Below are positions 55,007 through 64,000 of a stretch of 64,000 bases of DNA, piece by piece. Every line of letters starts with the position of its first letter. Within the stretch, counting starts at the first letter, position 1. A program made the translations under genes and the position numbers. Source of the DNA: Mycobacterium simiae. GTDB taxonomy: Bacteria > Actinomycetota > Actinomycetes > Mycobacteriales > Mycobacteriaceae. Under the pieces are notes generated by a model. It was not told the origin of the DNA. It saw only the letters and a program-made list of their open reading frames with translations, and made no database searches. Location: NCBI RefSeq assembly GCF_010727605.1, contig NZ_AP022568.1, forward strand, positions 5,724,995 through 5,788,994, in the 5' to 3' direction.

Positions 55007-56792
55007 GTGGCGCACCTACTGGGGGGCCGAGGCCGTTCACCTGGAATACCCGACTCGGGTCGTGTTCGAGTCGATCTCGTTGGGGGGTCAGCGACGGCGC
55101 TCGCATCGGCATCGTCGGACGCAACGGCGACGGCAAGTCGAGTCTGCTGCGTCTGCTGACCGGTGAGCTGCAACCCGACGCCGGTCGCGTTACCCGGCGC
55201 AGCGGGTTGCGAGTCAGTGTGCTCAGCCAGGCCGACACCCTGGACCCGGCCCGCACCGTGGGCTGGACACTGGTCGGCGAGGCGGCCGAGCATCAGTGGG
55301 CCGGCGACCCACGTATTCGCGACGTGGTGGCTGGGCTTGTCGCCGATCTGGATTGGCATGCAACGGTTTCCACGCTCAGCGGTGGACAGCGCCGGCGGGT
55401 GCAGCTGGCCCAATTGCTGATCGGTGACTGGGATGTCGTCGCCCTCGACGAGCCCACCAACCACCTCGACATCGAGGGCATCACCTGGCTGGCGGATCAC
55501 CTGCAACAGCGTTGGACGCGCAACGCCGGCGGCCTGCTGGTGGTGACGCATGACCGGTGGTTCCTCGACGAAGTGGCCAGCACGACGTGGGAGGTGCACG
55601 ACGGCATCGTCGAACCGTTCGAGGGCGGATACGCGGCCTATGTGTTGCAGCGCGTCGAGCGCGACCGGCAGGCCGCCGTGGCGGAAGCCAAACGACAGAA
55701 CCTGATGCGCAAGGAGCTCGCCTGGCTGCGCCGCGGGCCGCCGGCGCGGACCTCCAAGCCGAAGTTCCGCATCGATGCCGCCAACCAGTTGATCGCCGAC
55801 GTGCCGCCGCTGCGCAATACCGTCGAGTTGGCCAAGCTGGCGACGGCCCGGCTCGGCAAGGACGTGATCGACCTGCTGGATGTGTCGGTCTGCTACGGCG
55901 GTCGCCCGGTGCTGCGCGACGTCGAATGGCACATCGCACCGGGGGAACGAACCGGCATCGTCGGCGCCAACGGAGCGGGTAAGTCGACGCTGCTGGGGTT
56001 GATCGCGGGCACGATCACGCCGGATAGCGGACGGGTCAAGCGCGGCAAGACCGTGCGGTTGTCGGTACTCGACCAGCAGGGCGACTTGTTGACCCGTTTA
56101 CCGGCGACCGTATTGCCGACGTGCTGAGCGGGCTGCGCGGCGGCTACCAGGTCGAGGGCCGCGAGGTGACGCCTGCCCAGCTGCTGGAACGCCTCGGCTT
56201 CGGACGGGGCCAGCTCTCGGCACGGGTCGGCGAGCTGTCCGGCGGCCAGCGGCGGCGGCTGCAGCTGATGCTCACGCTGCTGTCCGAACCGAACGTCCTG
56301 CTGCTCGACGAGCCCACCAACGACGTCGACACCGACATGCTGACCGCGACCGAAGACCTGCTCGACTCCTGGCCGGGCACGCTGATCGTGGTCTCCCACG
56401 ACCGCTACCTGCTGGAACGCGTCACCGATCAGCAATACGCGATCCTCGACGGCCGATTGCGCCACCTGCCCGGCGGCATCGACGAGTATTTGCGGCTGGC
56501 GGGACGGTCCGCGAGCGCGCCGGTGCCGTCTCAGGCTTCCGCTCAGCCGCCGTCGCGGCCGCAGGCGATGTCCGGCGCACAGCGCCGCGCCGCGGAAAAG
56601 GAGCTGGCCGCCGTCGACCGCCAGCTGGCCCGGCTGGCGGATCGCATCGCCGCCAAACACGTCGAGCTCGCCGAGCACGACCAATCCGACCACGTCGGCA
56701 TCACCCGGTTGACCGGCGAGCTCCGCGACCTGGAGGACGAGGTCGCCGCGCTGGAAACCCGGTGGCTGGAGCTCTCCGAAGTGGTCGAATGA
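55007..56792 (+). pseudogene. ABC-F ATPase (macrolide-resistance type), split over frames
   Basis: Two ABC domains of one ABC-F protein are present. The natural N terminus (VAHLLG, then AEAVHLEYPTRVVFESISLG) is broken by one extra G in each of two G6 runs (55021-55026 and 55082-55087). From there one frame covers GIVGRNGDGKSSLLRLL to LSVLDQQGDLLTRL, ending at 56127. The second domain (ADVLSGLRGGYQVEGREVTP to the end) continues one base back, and reads from 56103. Walker A, signature (LSGGQRRR, twice) and LLLDEPTND are intact. From memory M. tuberculosis has the same division, Rv1668c and Rv1667c, annotated as two parts. Confidence 0.8.
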
Positions 56793-56796
56793 TGCC

Positions 56797-58110
56797 ATGA
56801 GGACGCCGCCGCGCCGACCGGTCCGCTACCTGCCCGGGCAAGCGCTGCTCGCGCTGTACCGGCGCCGCGGCGCGGTGATCGATGCCGGGATCGGCCGCCA
56901 CGGCTACACGTATCTCCTCGGGCCGGCGGCGAACAAGTTCGTGTTCGCCAACGCCGACGCGTTCAGCTGGGCGAAGACGTTCGAAAACCTGGCCATCGTC
57001 GACGGGCCGACCGCGCTGATCGTCAGTGACGGCGACGATCACCGGCGCCGCCGCAGCGTGGTGGCGCCGGGGCTGCGGCATCGCCAGGTTCAGGACTATC
57101 TGGGGACCATGGTCGCCAATATCGACCTCGTCATCAACGGTTGGCAACCGGGCCAACGGCTGGACATCTACCGGCAGTGCCGCGGCGCGGTGCGGCGCAG
57201 CACCATCGAGAGCCTGTTCGGCCCGCGACTCGCGCAGCATTCCGACTTTGTGGGCGAGCACCTGCAACCGTTGCTGGATCTGACTCATCAGCTGCCCCAA
57301 CTGGTTTCGCTGCAGCAACGTCTCCGAGCCCCCGGCTGGCGGCGGGCGGTGGCCGCGCGGCAACACCTCAACGATTTCATCGACGGTCAGATCATCCAGG
57401 CGCGCAGGCAGCCCCGGACCGACGATCACCTGCTGACCATGCTGATCGAGGGCCGGGGTGAAGAGGGATATACGCTGAGCGACAACGAGATTCGCGACTC
57501 GATCATCTCGCTTATCACCGCCGGCTACGAAACCACCAGCGGGGCGCTGGCCTGGGCGATCTACCTGCTGCTGAGCTTGCCGGGCGCGTGGGAGCGGACC
57601 GCCAACGAAGTGCGTCGGGTCCTGGGCGATCGGTCACCGGGCACCTGGGCGGCCGACCTGACCTCCCTGACCTACCTCAATGGCGTGGTGCAGGAAACGC
57701 TTCGGCTGTACTCACCCGCGGTGATTTCGGCCCGCAGGGTGATGCGCGACCTCGACTTCGACGGCGGCCGGATCCGCGCCGGCCGGTTGCTGATCTTCAG
57801 CGCCTATGTCACGCACCGGCTGCCCGAAGTGTGGCCGCAGCCGGACGAATTCCGGCCGGAGCGGTGGGATCCGCGGGCCGCGGAGTACCGCAAGCCCGCA
57901 CCGCACGAGTTCATTCCGTTCAGCGGCGGATTGCATCGGTGCATCGGGTCGGTGATGGCGACGATGGAGATGACGGTGATGCTGGCCCGGCTAGTCAGCC
58001 GAACAACGCTCCGCCTGCCCCCACAACGCATCCGCGCGGCCAACCTCGCGGCGCTGAGTCCCAAGCCGGGGGTCTTCGTCGAAGTCGACGCCTTAATGCC
58101 AGCGCAGTAG
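56797..58110 (+). CDS. Cytochrome P450, CYP139-like
   Basis: 437 residues from ATG 56797, 4 bases after the ABC-F stop. The I-helix [12 protein letters not shown] is where oxygen is activated, [14 protein letters not shown] is the ExxR, and the heme-binding loop [10 protein letters not shown] carries the Cys ligand. It is close in setting to CYP139 of M. tuberculosis (from memory Rv1666c), in the same pks11/pks9 neighbourhood. It hydroxylates or epoxidises a substrate that is probably the locus's polyketide. The last 18 bases overlap the convergent type III PKS. Confidence 0.92.
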   Translation: MRTPPRRPVRYLPGQALLALYRRRGAVIDAGIGRHGYTYLLGPAANKFVFANADAFSWAKTFENLAIVDGPTALIVSDGDDHRRRRSVVAPGLRHRQVQDYLGTMVANIDLVINGWQPGQRLDIYRQCRGAVRRSTIESLFGPRLAQHSDFVGEHLQPLLDLTHQLPQLVSLQQRLRAPGWRRAVAARQHLNDFIDGQIIQARRQPRTDDHLLTMLIEGRGEEGYTLSDNEIRDSIISLITAGYETTSGALAWAIYLLLSLPGAWERTANEVRRVLGDRSPGTWAADLTSLTYLNGVVQETLRLYSPAVISARRVMRDLDFDGGRIRAGRLLIFSAYVTHRLPEVWPQPDEFRPERWDPRAAEYRKPAPHEFIPFSGGLHRCIGSVMATMEMTVMLARLVSRTTLRLPPQRIRAANLAALSPKPGVFVEVDALMPAQ

Positions 58111-59163
58111 TACGAGTTCGGACGAGAAGCCGGGCCCCATCGCGACGATCAGCCCGGGGCTGCCGGCGGGTGGTGGTTTGGCGATGGTGTCGCGCAGCAC
58201 GTGCAGCACCGACGCCGACGAGAGATTGGCGATCTCGCCCAGCGAGCGCCAGGTCAACTCCAGTGCCTCGGGCCGCAGGCCGAGGGACTTGCCGATCGCC
58301 TCGATCACCTTCGGGCCGCCCGGGTGACTGACCCAGGCCTCAATGTCGTCCCGGGTCAGGCCGTGTCGGCTGAGGAACTGGTCGACGTCGTCGGCCAGGT
58401 GGCGCTCAATCATGGGGGCCAGTTCCGGGGACAGCACCGGCTGTAGACCCGATGATCCGACGTGCCACGCCATGACCTGCAGCGAATCGGGGTAGAGGCG
58501 GCTGCGTGAATCGACGATGTCCGGACCGCCGGCCCGGCCCTGCTCGTCGCCTTCGGCGCGCCGATCCCCCACCGCGACCACCGCGGCCGCCCCGTCACCG
58601 AACATCGCGGTAGCGACCAACCCGGAGACGGTCGGCTTGACCGTGGGGAAGGTCAGCGAGCATAGCTCGACCGACACCAGGGCCGCGACGCCGTCCTGGG
58701 CCCCGCGCAGGTAGTCGTGCAGCGCGGCCACGCCGGCCGCGCCGCCGGCGCACCCCAGCCCGAACAGCGGCATCCGCCGAATGTCTGCGCGCAGACCGAG
58801 GCGGCCGGTGATGCGGGCGTCCAGTGATGGCACCGCCACTCCGGTGACGGTGGTAGTGGCGATCATGTCGACGTCGCGGGGTTGCAGCCCGGCGTCTTCG
58901 AGGGCGCCCTTTAGCGCCTCGCAGCCGAGGTCGACCGCCTTTTCGATGTAGATCTCGTTCGTCTCGCTGAAATCGGTCAGCGACAGGTATTGCTCCAGCG
59001 GCAGCGCCAGGTGGCGACTGTTGACCTTCGCACCGGCGTACAACCGCCGCACGATATCTTCGTGTTCCTGCAGCGCCGGAAGCTGGACGAACTGATCGGT
59101 GATCTCGCTCTGGCTGTAGCGGTGCGGCGGCAATGCACCGAACACACCTGCGATGACGCTCAT
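58093..59163 (-). CDS. Type III polyketide synthase (chalcone-synthase fold)
   Basis: 356 residues. The catalytic Cys is in [20 protein letters not shown], His and Asn in the C-terminal half ([19 protein letters not shown]), with [20 protein letters not shown] and the closing [15 protein letters not shown] (GFG-type loop). It is full length for the family. It condenses malonyl-type units onto an acyl starter, making alkyl pyrones or resorcinols in mycobacteria; pks11 is, from memory, the neighbour of cyp139. Lipid-derived starter is inference. Start ATG 59163. Confidence 0.93.
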   Translation of the reverse strand: MSVIAGVFGALPPHRYSQSEITDQFVQLPALQEHEDIVRRLYAGAKVNSRHLALPLEQYLSLTDFSETNEIYIEKAVDLGCEALKGALEDAGLQPRDVDMIATTTVTGVAVPSLDARITGRLGLRADIRRMPLFGLGCAGGAAGVAALHDYLRGAQDGVAALVSVELCSLTFPTVKPTVSGLVATAMFGDGAAAVVAVGDRRAEGDEQGRAGGPDIVDSRSRLYPDSLQVMAWHVGSSGLQPVLSPELAPMIERHLADDVDQFLSRHGLTRDDIEAWVSHPGGPKVIEAIGKSLGLRPEALELTWRSLGEIANLSSASVLHVLRDTIAKPPPAGSPGLIVAMGPGFSSELVLLRWH

Positions 59164-59306
59164 ATCTAGCCTCTGCTCAGAACGATTCCCCCCACTGCAC
59201 GAAAGTGTATGCGGCCCGGTTCAGGCCCGCAAAGATACAGCTATTCAACATGTGTCGGATACATCGTGGTGAAGGTCGTAATCGTGTTCCCTCAACGGGG
59301 ATTTCG

Positions 59307-62300
59307 TCATTCGATATCGTCGGTTTTGTTGGACTCCAACGCCAGCGCGATCAACGCATCGGTGCTGAGCGAGTCGATGACGTCACCATCGACCGCCACC
59401 TCGGCGAGCGGTGGTTCGGTCTCACCGGCCAGCACCAGCAACTTGTCCAGCAATCCCGTTCGCCGAAGTTCGCGCAGCGGAATCCTTCTCAGCGTTGCCC
59501 AGACCTCGTCATCGTCGGACTCTGTGCCAGACATTGCCTCCTCGCCGTGCAGCAGTCGCTGGCGCAGCTGAGCGGCCAGCGCCGACGGAGTGGGAAAGTC
59601 GAATATCAGGGTGCGCGACAACGCCAATCCGGTGGCGGATTTGAGCCGGTTGCGAAGTTCCACCCCGGTCAGCGATTCGAAGCCGAAGTCCTGAAAGGCG
59701 CGGTCGACGTCGATGTCGCGGCCACTCGAGTGTCCTAACACTGTTGCCGCGTGTGCGCAGACCAACTCCAGCAGCCGCCGGTGTTGCTCGTCGGGCGGCA
59801 GTGTCCGCAACTCCTCAGCCAGGCCGGCCGCCCGGCTCACCGGAGCCGACGCCGCACCGTCGGTGTCCAGCCAGAAACGTTGCCGGGCAAAGCCATACGT
59901 CGGAAGACCGACGCGCCGGGCAGCCAGTCCACTGAGCACCGCGGGCCAAACAACATGCGTCCCTTGGCAGAACAGTTCCCCGACCGCGTCCAGTATGTCT
60001 TCGACTTCGCGCCGGTCTTGGGTCAGCATCGCGACCGCGGCCGCATCCTCATCGCGCAACGACCGCCCGATGGCGGCGCTTAGGCCGCCGCCGGCCCCAC
60101 TTCGACGAACACCCCGGCTCCCAGCGACTCCGCCAACCGCACGCCGTCGACGAACCGCACCGGACGGCGCACATGTTCAACCCAATATGCCGCCGACCCG
60201 TAGCCGGGTTCGGCCAATTGCCCAGTCATGTTGGATACCAGCGTAATTCGTGGTTCATGGGGCGTGATACCGGCGATGAGGTGACCGAACTCGTCCATCA
60301 TCGGCTCCATCAGTGCCGAGTGAAACGCGTGAGACACCGCCAGCCGGTGCACTCGGGTACCCTGTTGCGCGAATCGGTCGGCCAGGGCGTGCACGGGGCC
60401 CTCGGCACCCGAAACCACCACGGAATCTTCGGCATTGACGGCCGCGATCGCGACGTCGGGGCTGAGCAACGGGGCAACCGCTTCCACGCCCGCGGCGATC
60501 GCGACCATGACGCCGCCGGCCGCAAGCTCGGCCATCAGCCGGCCCCGGGCGGCAACCAGCCGGGCGGCATCTTCGAGCGTCAGCACATCCGCGACGTGTG
60601 CAGCGGTGATCTCGCCGACTGAATGGCCCATCACCAGGTCGGGTTCGATTCCCCAGCTGCGCAACAGTGCCGTCAACGCCACCCCGATCGAGAACAACGC
60701 AGGCTGCGCATACTCGGTGTTGCCCAGCAACTGCGCGCTGTCCCCCCAGATGACGTCGCGCACGTCGGCGCTCGTATGCCGATTCAGCGCGACGACGGCC
60801 GCGTCGAAAGCCTCGGCGAACACCGGCCACCGGTCGTAGAGCTGCCGCCCCATCCCCAGCCATTGGGAGCCCTGCCCGGGGAAGACGAACACCGTCTTGC
60901 CCAGCGGTTTGGCCCGTCCGGCCACCGCATCGGAATCACCAGCGGCCAGCCGCGCCAAACCCGTTGTCAGCCCGTGCCGGTCGCTGCCCACCAACACAGC
61001 TCGATGCTCGAGCACCGCGCGAGTGGTGGCCAGCGACCAGGCCACGTCGGGCACCGTCAATTCCGGCTCGGCGTCAAGATGGGCCGCCAGCCGCGCAGCC
61101 TGGTTGGTCAGTGCCAGCTCGGAACGGGCCGAGAACACCCAGGCCACCGGTGTCTGCGGTGCCGCCGACGTCAGCGTGGGGGGCATCGGGGGCGCCTGCT
61201 CGAGGATCACGTGCGCGTTCGTCCCGCCCATTCCGAATGACGACACCCGGCCCGCCGCGGCCGGCCGGTGCCGGCCAGCTGGTCGGCGTGGTGTTGATCT
61301 GCAGGCCATGGTCTTTCAGATCGCCGGCTGTGGCTCCGTCGTAATGAGGCTCGCCGGGATCATGCTGTTGTCCAGGGCGAGCACTGTCTTGAGCAGGCCG
61401 GCGATGCCGGCGGCGGCCCCCGTGTGGCCGATGTTGGTCTTCACCGAGCCGAGGCGCACCGGGCCCTGTCGTCGTCCGGCGAAGATCTCGCCCAGGGCGC
61501 AGACCTCGATCGGGTCGCCGACTTCGGTGCCGGTGCCGTGCGCCTCGATGTAGTCGATATCGTCGCTGCCCAGGCCGGCATGTGCGAGCGCGCGACGGAT
61601 GACCGCGACCTGTGCCGAGGTCGACGGCACGGTTTGCCCGGCCGAGCTGTGCCCGGCATTGTTGACTGCAGTTGCGCGGATGACCGCGCGGATGCGGTCG
61701 CCGTCCTCGATGGCGTTGGGTAACGGCAGAGCAGCACCAGGCCGGCCTTCGGACCGCACGTACCCGTCGGCGCGGCGGTCGAATGCGTAGGTGTGACCGG
61801 AGACCGACAAGGCGCCGAATTCGTGTTCCAGCATTGCGGTTTCGTCGGCCAGGTTGAGATGGATGCCGCCGGCGACGGCAAGCGTCGACTCACCGGCGCG
61901 CAGGCTCTCGCACGCTAGGTGGACGGCGACCAGTGACGACGATTGCCCGGAGTCGATCGCCATGCTGATGCCCTGCAAACCGAAGGCGTAAGAGATTCTG
62001 TTGGCGATCATCGCGCGGCTGAGCCCACCGAAGGAATGGTGGTCGAGGTGGTCGCCGCCCGCGCGAAGCGTCAGGACGGCGTAGTCGTCGTTCATTGCGC
62101 CGAGGTGGATCGAAACATAGTCGCCACGAATGGTTTCCGGGATCAGGAAGGCGTCTTCGAATAGCTCCCAGGCCAGTTCGAGGGCCAGCCGCTGCCGCGG
62201 GTCCATTGCGCGGGCCTCGCGCGGGGAGAGGTTGAAGAAGTCGGCGTCAAACTCGGCCGCGTTTCCGGGTAACCGGTTCTCTTCGCGTCCGTCCCGCAGC

Positions 62301-62380
62301 ACCTTCCAGAACTCATTCGGGCTGCCGGCTCCGGGCAGCCGGCAGGCCAGGCCGATGATCGCGACGTCGGTGGGTGCCAT
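59307..62380 (-). pseudogene. Loading-module PKS (KSQ-AT-ACP), pks9-like, frame broken
   Basis: One gene, cut by frame breaks near 61316, 61255 and 60080. KS (62380-61330): IDSGQSSSL has Gln146 for the catalytic Cys while HGTGT (281) and KTNIGH (319) keep both His. It is therefore a KSQ decarboxylating starter domain. AT (60080-60890): GHSVGE and HAFHS point to malonyl-CoA. ACP (59560-59770): DFGFESLTGVEL carries the Ser for phosphopantetheine. A short C-terminal docking tail ends TDDIE. The corrected length, ~1,020 residues, equals pks9 (Rv1664) from memory. Its ATG touches the stop of the next PKS gene. Confidence 0.85.
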
Positions 62381-64000
62381 CAGGGGCCGTAGTCGTCATC
62401 GAGGATGGCGAAGAGTTCGCGTTCGGTGGCGGTGGCGATGTCGTCGTCGAGCAGCTGCGTTTCGTCGGGTGCGGTCGGCGGTGGACTTTCCAGCTCGGCC
62501 AGGATGGCTTGGATGCGGGCGGCCAGGCGGGTCTTGTCGTCGGGGGTCCAGTCGGGTTGATTGACCAGGGTCTGTAGCTCGCGGGCGATGTCGTTGAACC
62601 GAGCCAGCCGCTCGGGCTCGGCGGCCGATGCCCCGGGTGTCGCGGAGCTCAGCTGCTGGTCGATGTGTTCGGCCAGCGCCGCCGGTGTCGGGAAGTCGAA
62701 GATCAGGTTCGGCGAAAGGGTGAGTCCGGTCGCGGTTTTCAGCCGGTTGCGTAATTCCACCGCGGTCAGCGAATCAAAGCCGAGATCCTGGAACGGCAGC
62801 TGCGCCTCGAGATCGGCGCTCGATCGACCCAAAACCGTTGCGGCGTTGGTGCACACCAGTTCCACCAGTTGGTGGTGGCGCTGCTCGGGACTGAGCCCGT
62901 GCAGCCGGGTGGCCAGGCCCGACGTCGGGACGGCGGCTCCGGCGTCGGTGATGAGTCGACGGCCCGGCCGGGCGACCAGATCACGGAGCACGGGTGGGAC
63001 GGCGCCGCGTGTACCCAGCCCGGAGGGGTCGATGCGTGCGGCAACCAGCAGTGGGCGGTCGGCCAGCATGGCTTCGTCGAACAGTTGCAGCGCGTGCGGG
63101 GTGGATAGCGGTGCCAGTCCGCTTCGGCTCATGCGGGCTTTGTCGCGCTCGTCGAGGTGTCCGGTCATGCCGCTGGCCTGTTCCCACAGCCCCAGGCCAC
63201 CGACAACCCCGGCAGACCCTGCGCCCGCCGCGCAGTCGCCAACGCGTCGAGGAACTGTTAGCCGCCGCATAGTTACCCTGCCCCGGCGAACCAACGATGC
63301 CAGCCATCGACGAAAACAACACAAACGCCGACACATCGTGATCCCGGGTCAACTCATGCAAATTCCACGCACCATCAACCTTGGCCCGCAACACCACATC
63401 CATCCGCTCCGGCGTCAACGAACCAATCAATCATCAGAGCACACCAGCGGCATGGAACACACCCCAACGGATACCGCGGCGACAACCCCAACCAACTCAC
63501 CCACCGCCCGCGATCAGCCACATCACAGGCCACCACCGACACCTCAGCCCCCGCCACCGTCAGCCGGTCCACCACCTCAGCGGCCCCTGCGCCTCGGCCC
63601 CGACGACTCACCAACACCACATGGCCCACCCATACCGGGTCACCAGATGCTCAGCCACCGCCGCACCAGCCATCCCGGTACCCCAGTAATCACCACACTG
63701 CCACCAGCCAAGCCACCCCCGACGTCGCAAACAAGCGATCGTCGGGACCATCCGGCAACGTCAGCACCACCTTGCCGATCTGGCGGGCCTGACTAACAAA
63801 CCGATACGCCGCCGACGCCGACCGCACGTCAAACACCTTGACGGGCAACGGCGTTAACACCGGCATCGAAGAGTCCGACCAGATCCGAGAGCATCGACGC
63901 GATATGGTCCGGACCGGCTTCCATCAGGTCGAAGGCGCGGTAGCTGCGCCCTCGGGGACGGTGGCGGGGTCACGCAGGTCGTCTTGCCCATCTCGATGAA
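62380..64000 (-). pseudogene. PKS fragment: ER, KR and ACP domains, cut by window edge
   Basis: The C-terminal part of a modular PKS. ER end (64000-63700): FIEMGKT, then EAGPDHIASMLSDLVGLFDA and VFDVRSASAAYRFVSQARQI. KR (63660-63000): GHVVLVSRRG, then [11 protein letters not shown] and [20 protein letters not shown] with the KR Ser and Tyr. ACP (62860-62680): DLGFDSLTAVELRNRLKTAT. A docking tail ends DDDYGP. The frame changes at several points in the last 1.5 kb (for example missing bases near 63970 and 63930). From memory pks17/pks8 lies here in M. tuberculosis. The 5' end is beyond the window. Confidence 0.75.

Noticed and set aside
56086..56110. A canonical slippery heptamer for -1 frameshifting in the ABC-F gene
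   Set aside because: No X_XXY_YYZ sequence is present at the junction (ACC CGT TTA CCG), so programmed shifting, if it occurs, uses another signal; only the conserved split keeps the idea alive.

Overview
The window is a high-GC actinobacterial chromosome segment that I read as a slow-growing Mycobacterium. The reason is gene order. From about 18.6 to 48.7 kb it follows, as I remember it, the M. tuberculosis Rv1719 to Rv1683 order (IclR regulator, cyclase, SDR, der, cmk, pseudouridine synthase, scpB, scpA, parA, O-methyltransferase, xerD, NUDIX, pyrG, mctB, steA-like, recN, nadK, tlyA, HAD phosphatase, TPR protein, DUF732 protein, tyrS, mpg, ABC exporter, TetR, Trm112-like, lipase/acyl-CoA-synthetase fusion). 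The right end matches the Rv1668c to Rv1663 order (ABC-F, CYP139, type III PKS, pks9, pks17/pks8). No database was searched; locus names are recollection.

Region 1 (1 to 18.5 kb) is an accessory island ending at a tRNA-Pro gene whose 3' end faces it, the usual geometry of a tRNA-integrated element. It is rich in defence-like and RNase-like genes: DUF2971 and DUF4238 proteins, three large proteins with HEPN-type RX4H motifs (one ApeA-like), a further protein with a weak RX6H match, an XRE/ImmA-IrrE metalloprotease coupled to a PIN-type protein, a DUF6602 nuclease-like protein and a serine recombinase with repeated flanking motifs. These are followed by a chain of overlapping genes carrying five excisionase/MerR-type DNA-binding domains, a decayed type VII secretion substrate locus, and an IS481-family element beside a truncated XRE gene. 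Several island genes carry a single frameshift or stop.

Region 2 (18.6 to 48.7 kb) is intact housekeeping DNA, nearly all on the minus strand. The parA-scpA-scpB-rluB/rsuA-cmk-der genes overlap by 4 bases at every junction. scpB carries an in-frame four-copy 51-bp MIRU-like repeat at its start. An ammonium transporter lies between mpg and the ABC exporter.

Region 3 (49 to 54.3 kb) is a plus-strand redox cluster: small membrane protein, gluconate-2-dehydrogenase-type small subunit, GMC flavoprotein, SDR, and an enolase-superfamily sugar-acid dehydratase. A PAS-ANTAR antiterminator follows.

Region 4 (55 to 64 kb) is a polyketide locus: split ABC-F ATPase, P450, type III PKS, a loading-module PKS whose ketosynthase has Gln in place of the catalytic Cys (KSQ), and the ER-KR-ACP end of another PKS running off the window. 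Reading frames here break often, most densely in the last 1.5 kb. Frameshifts are absent from the 30-kb housekeeping core, so the breaks are not spread evenly; decay, assembly error in repetitive PKS DNA, or both could explain them.
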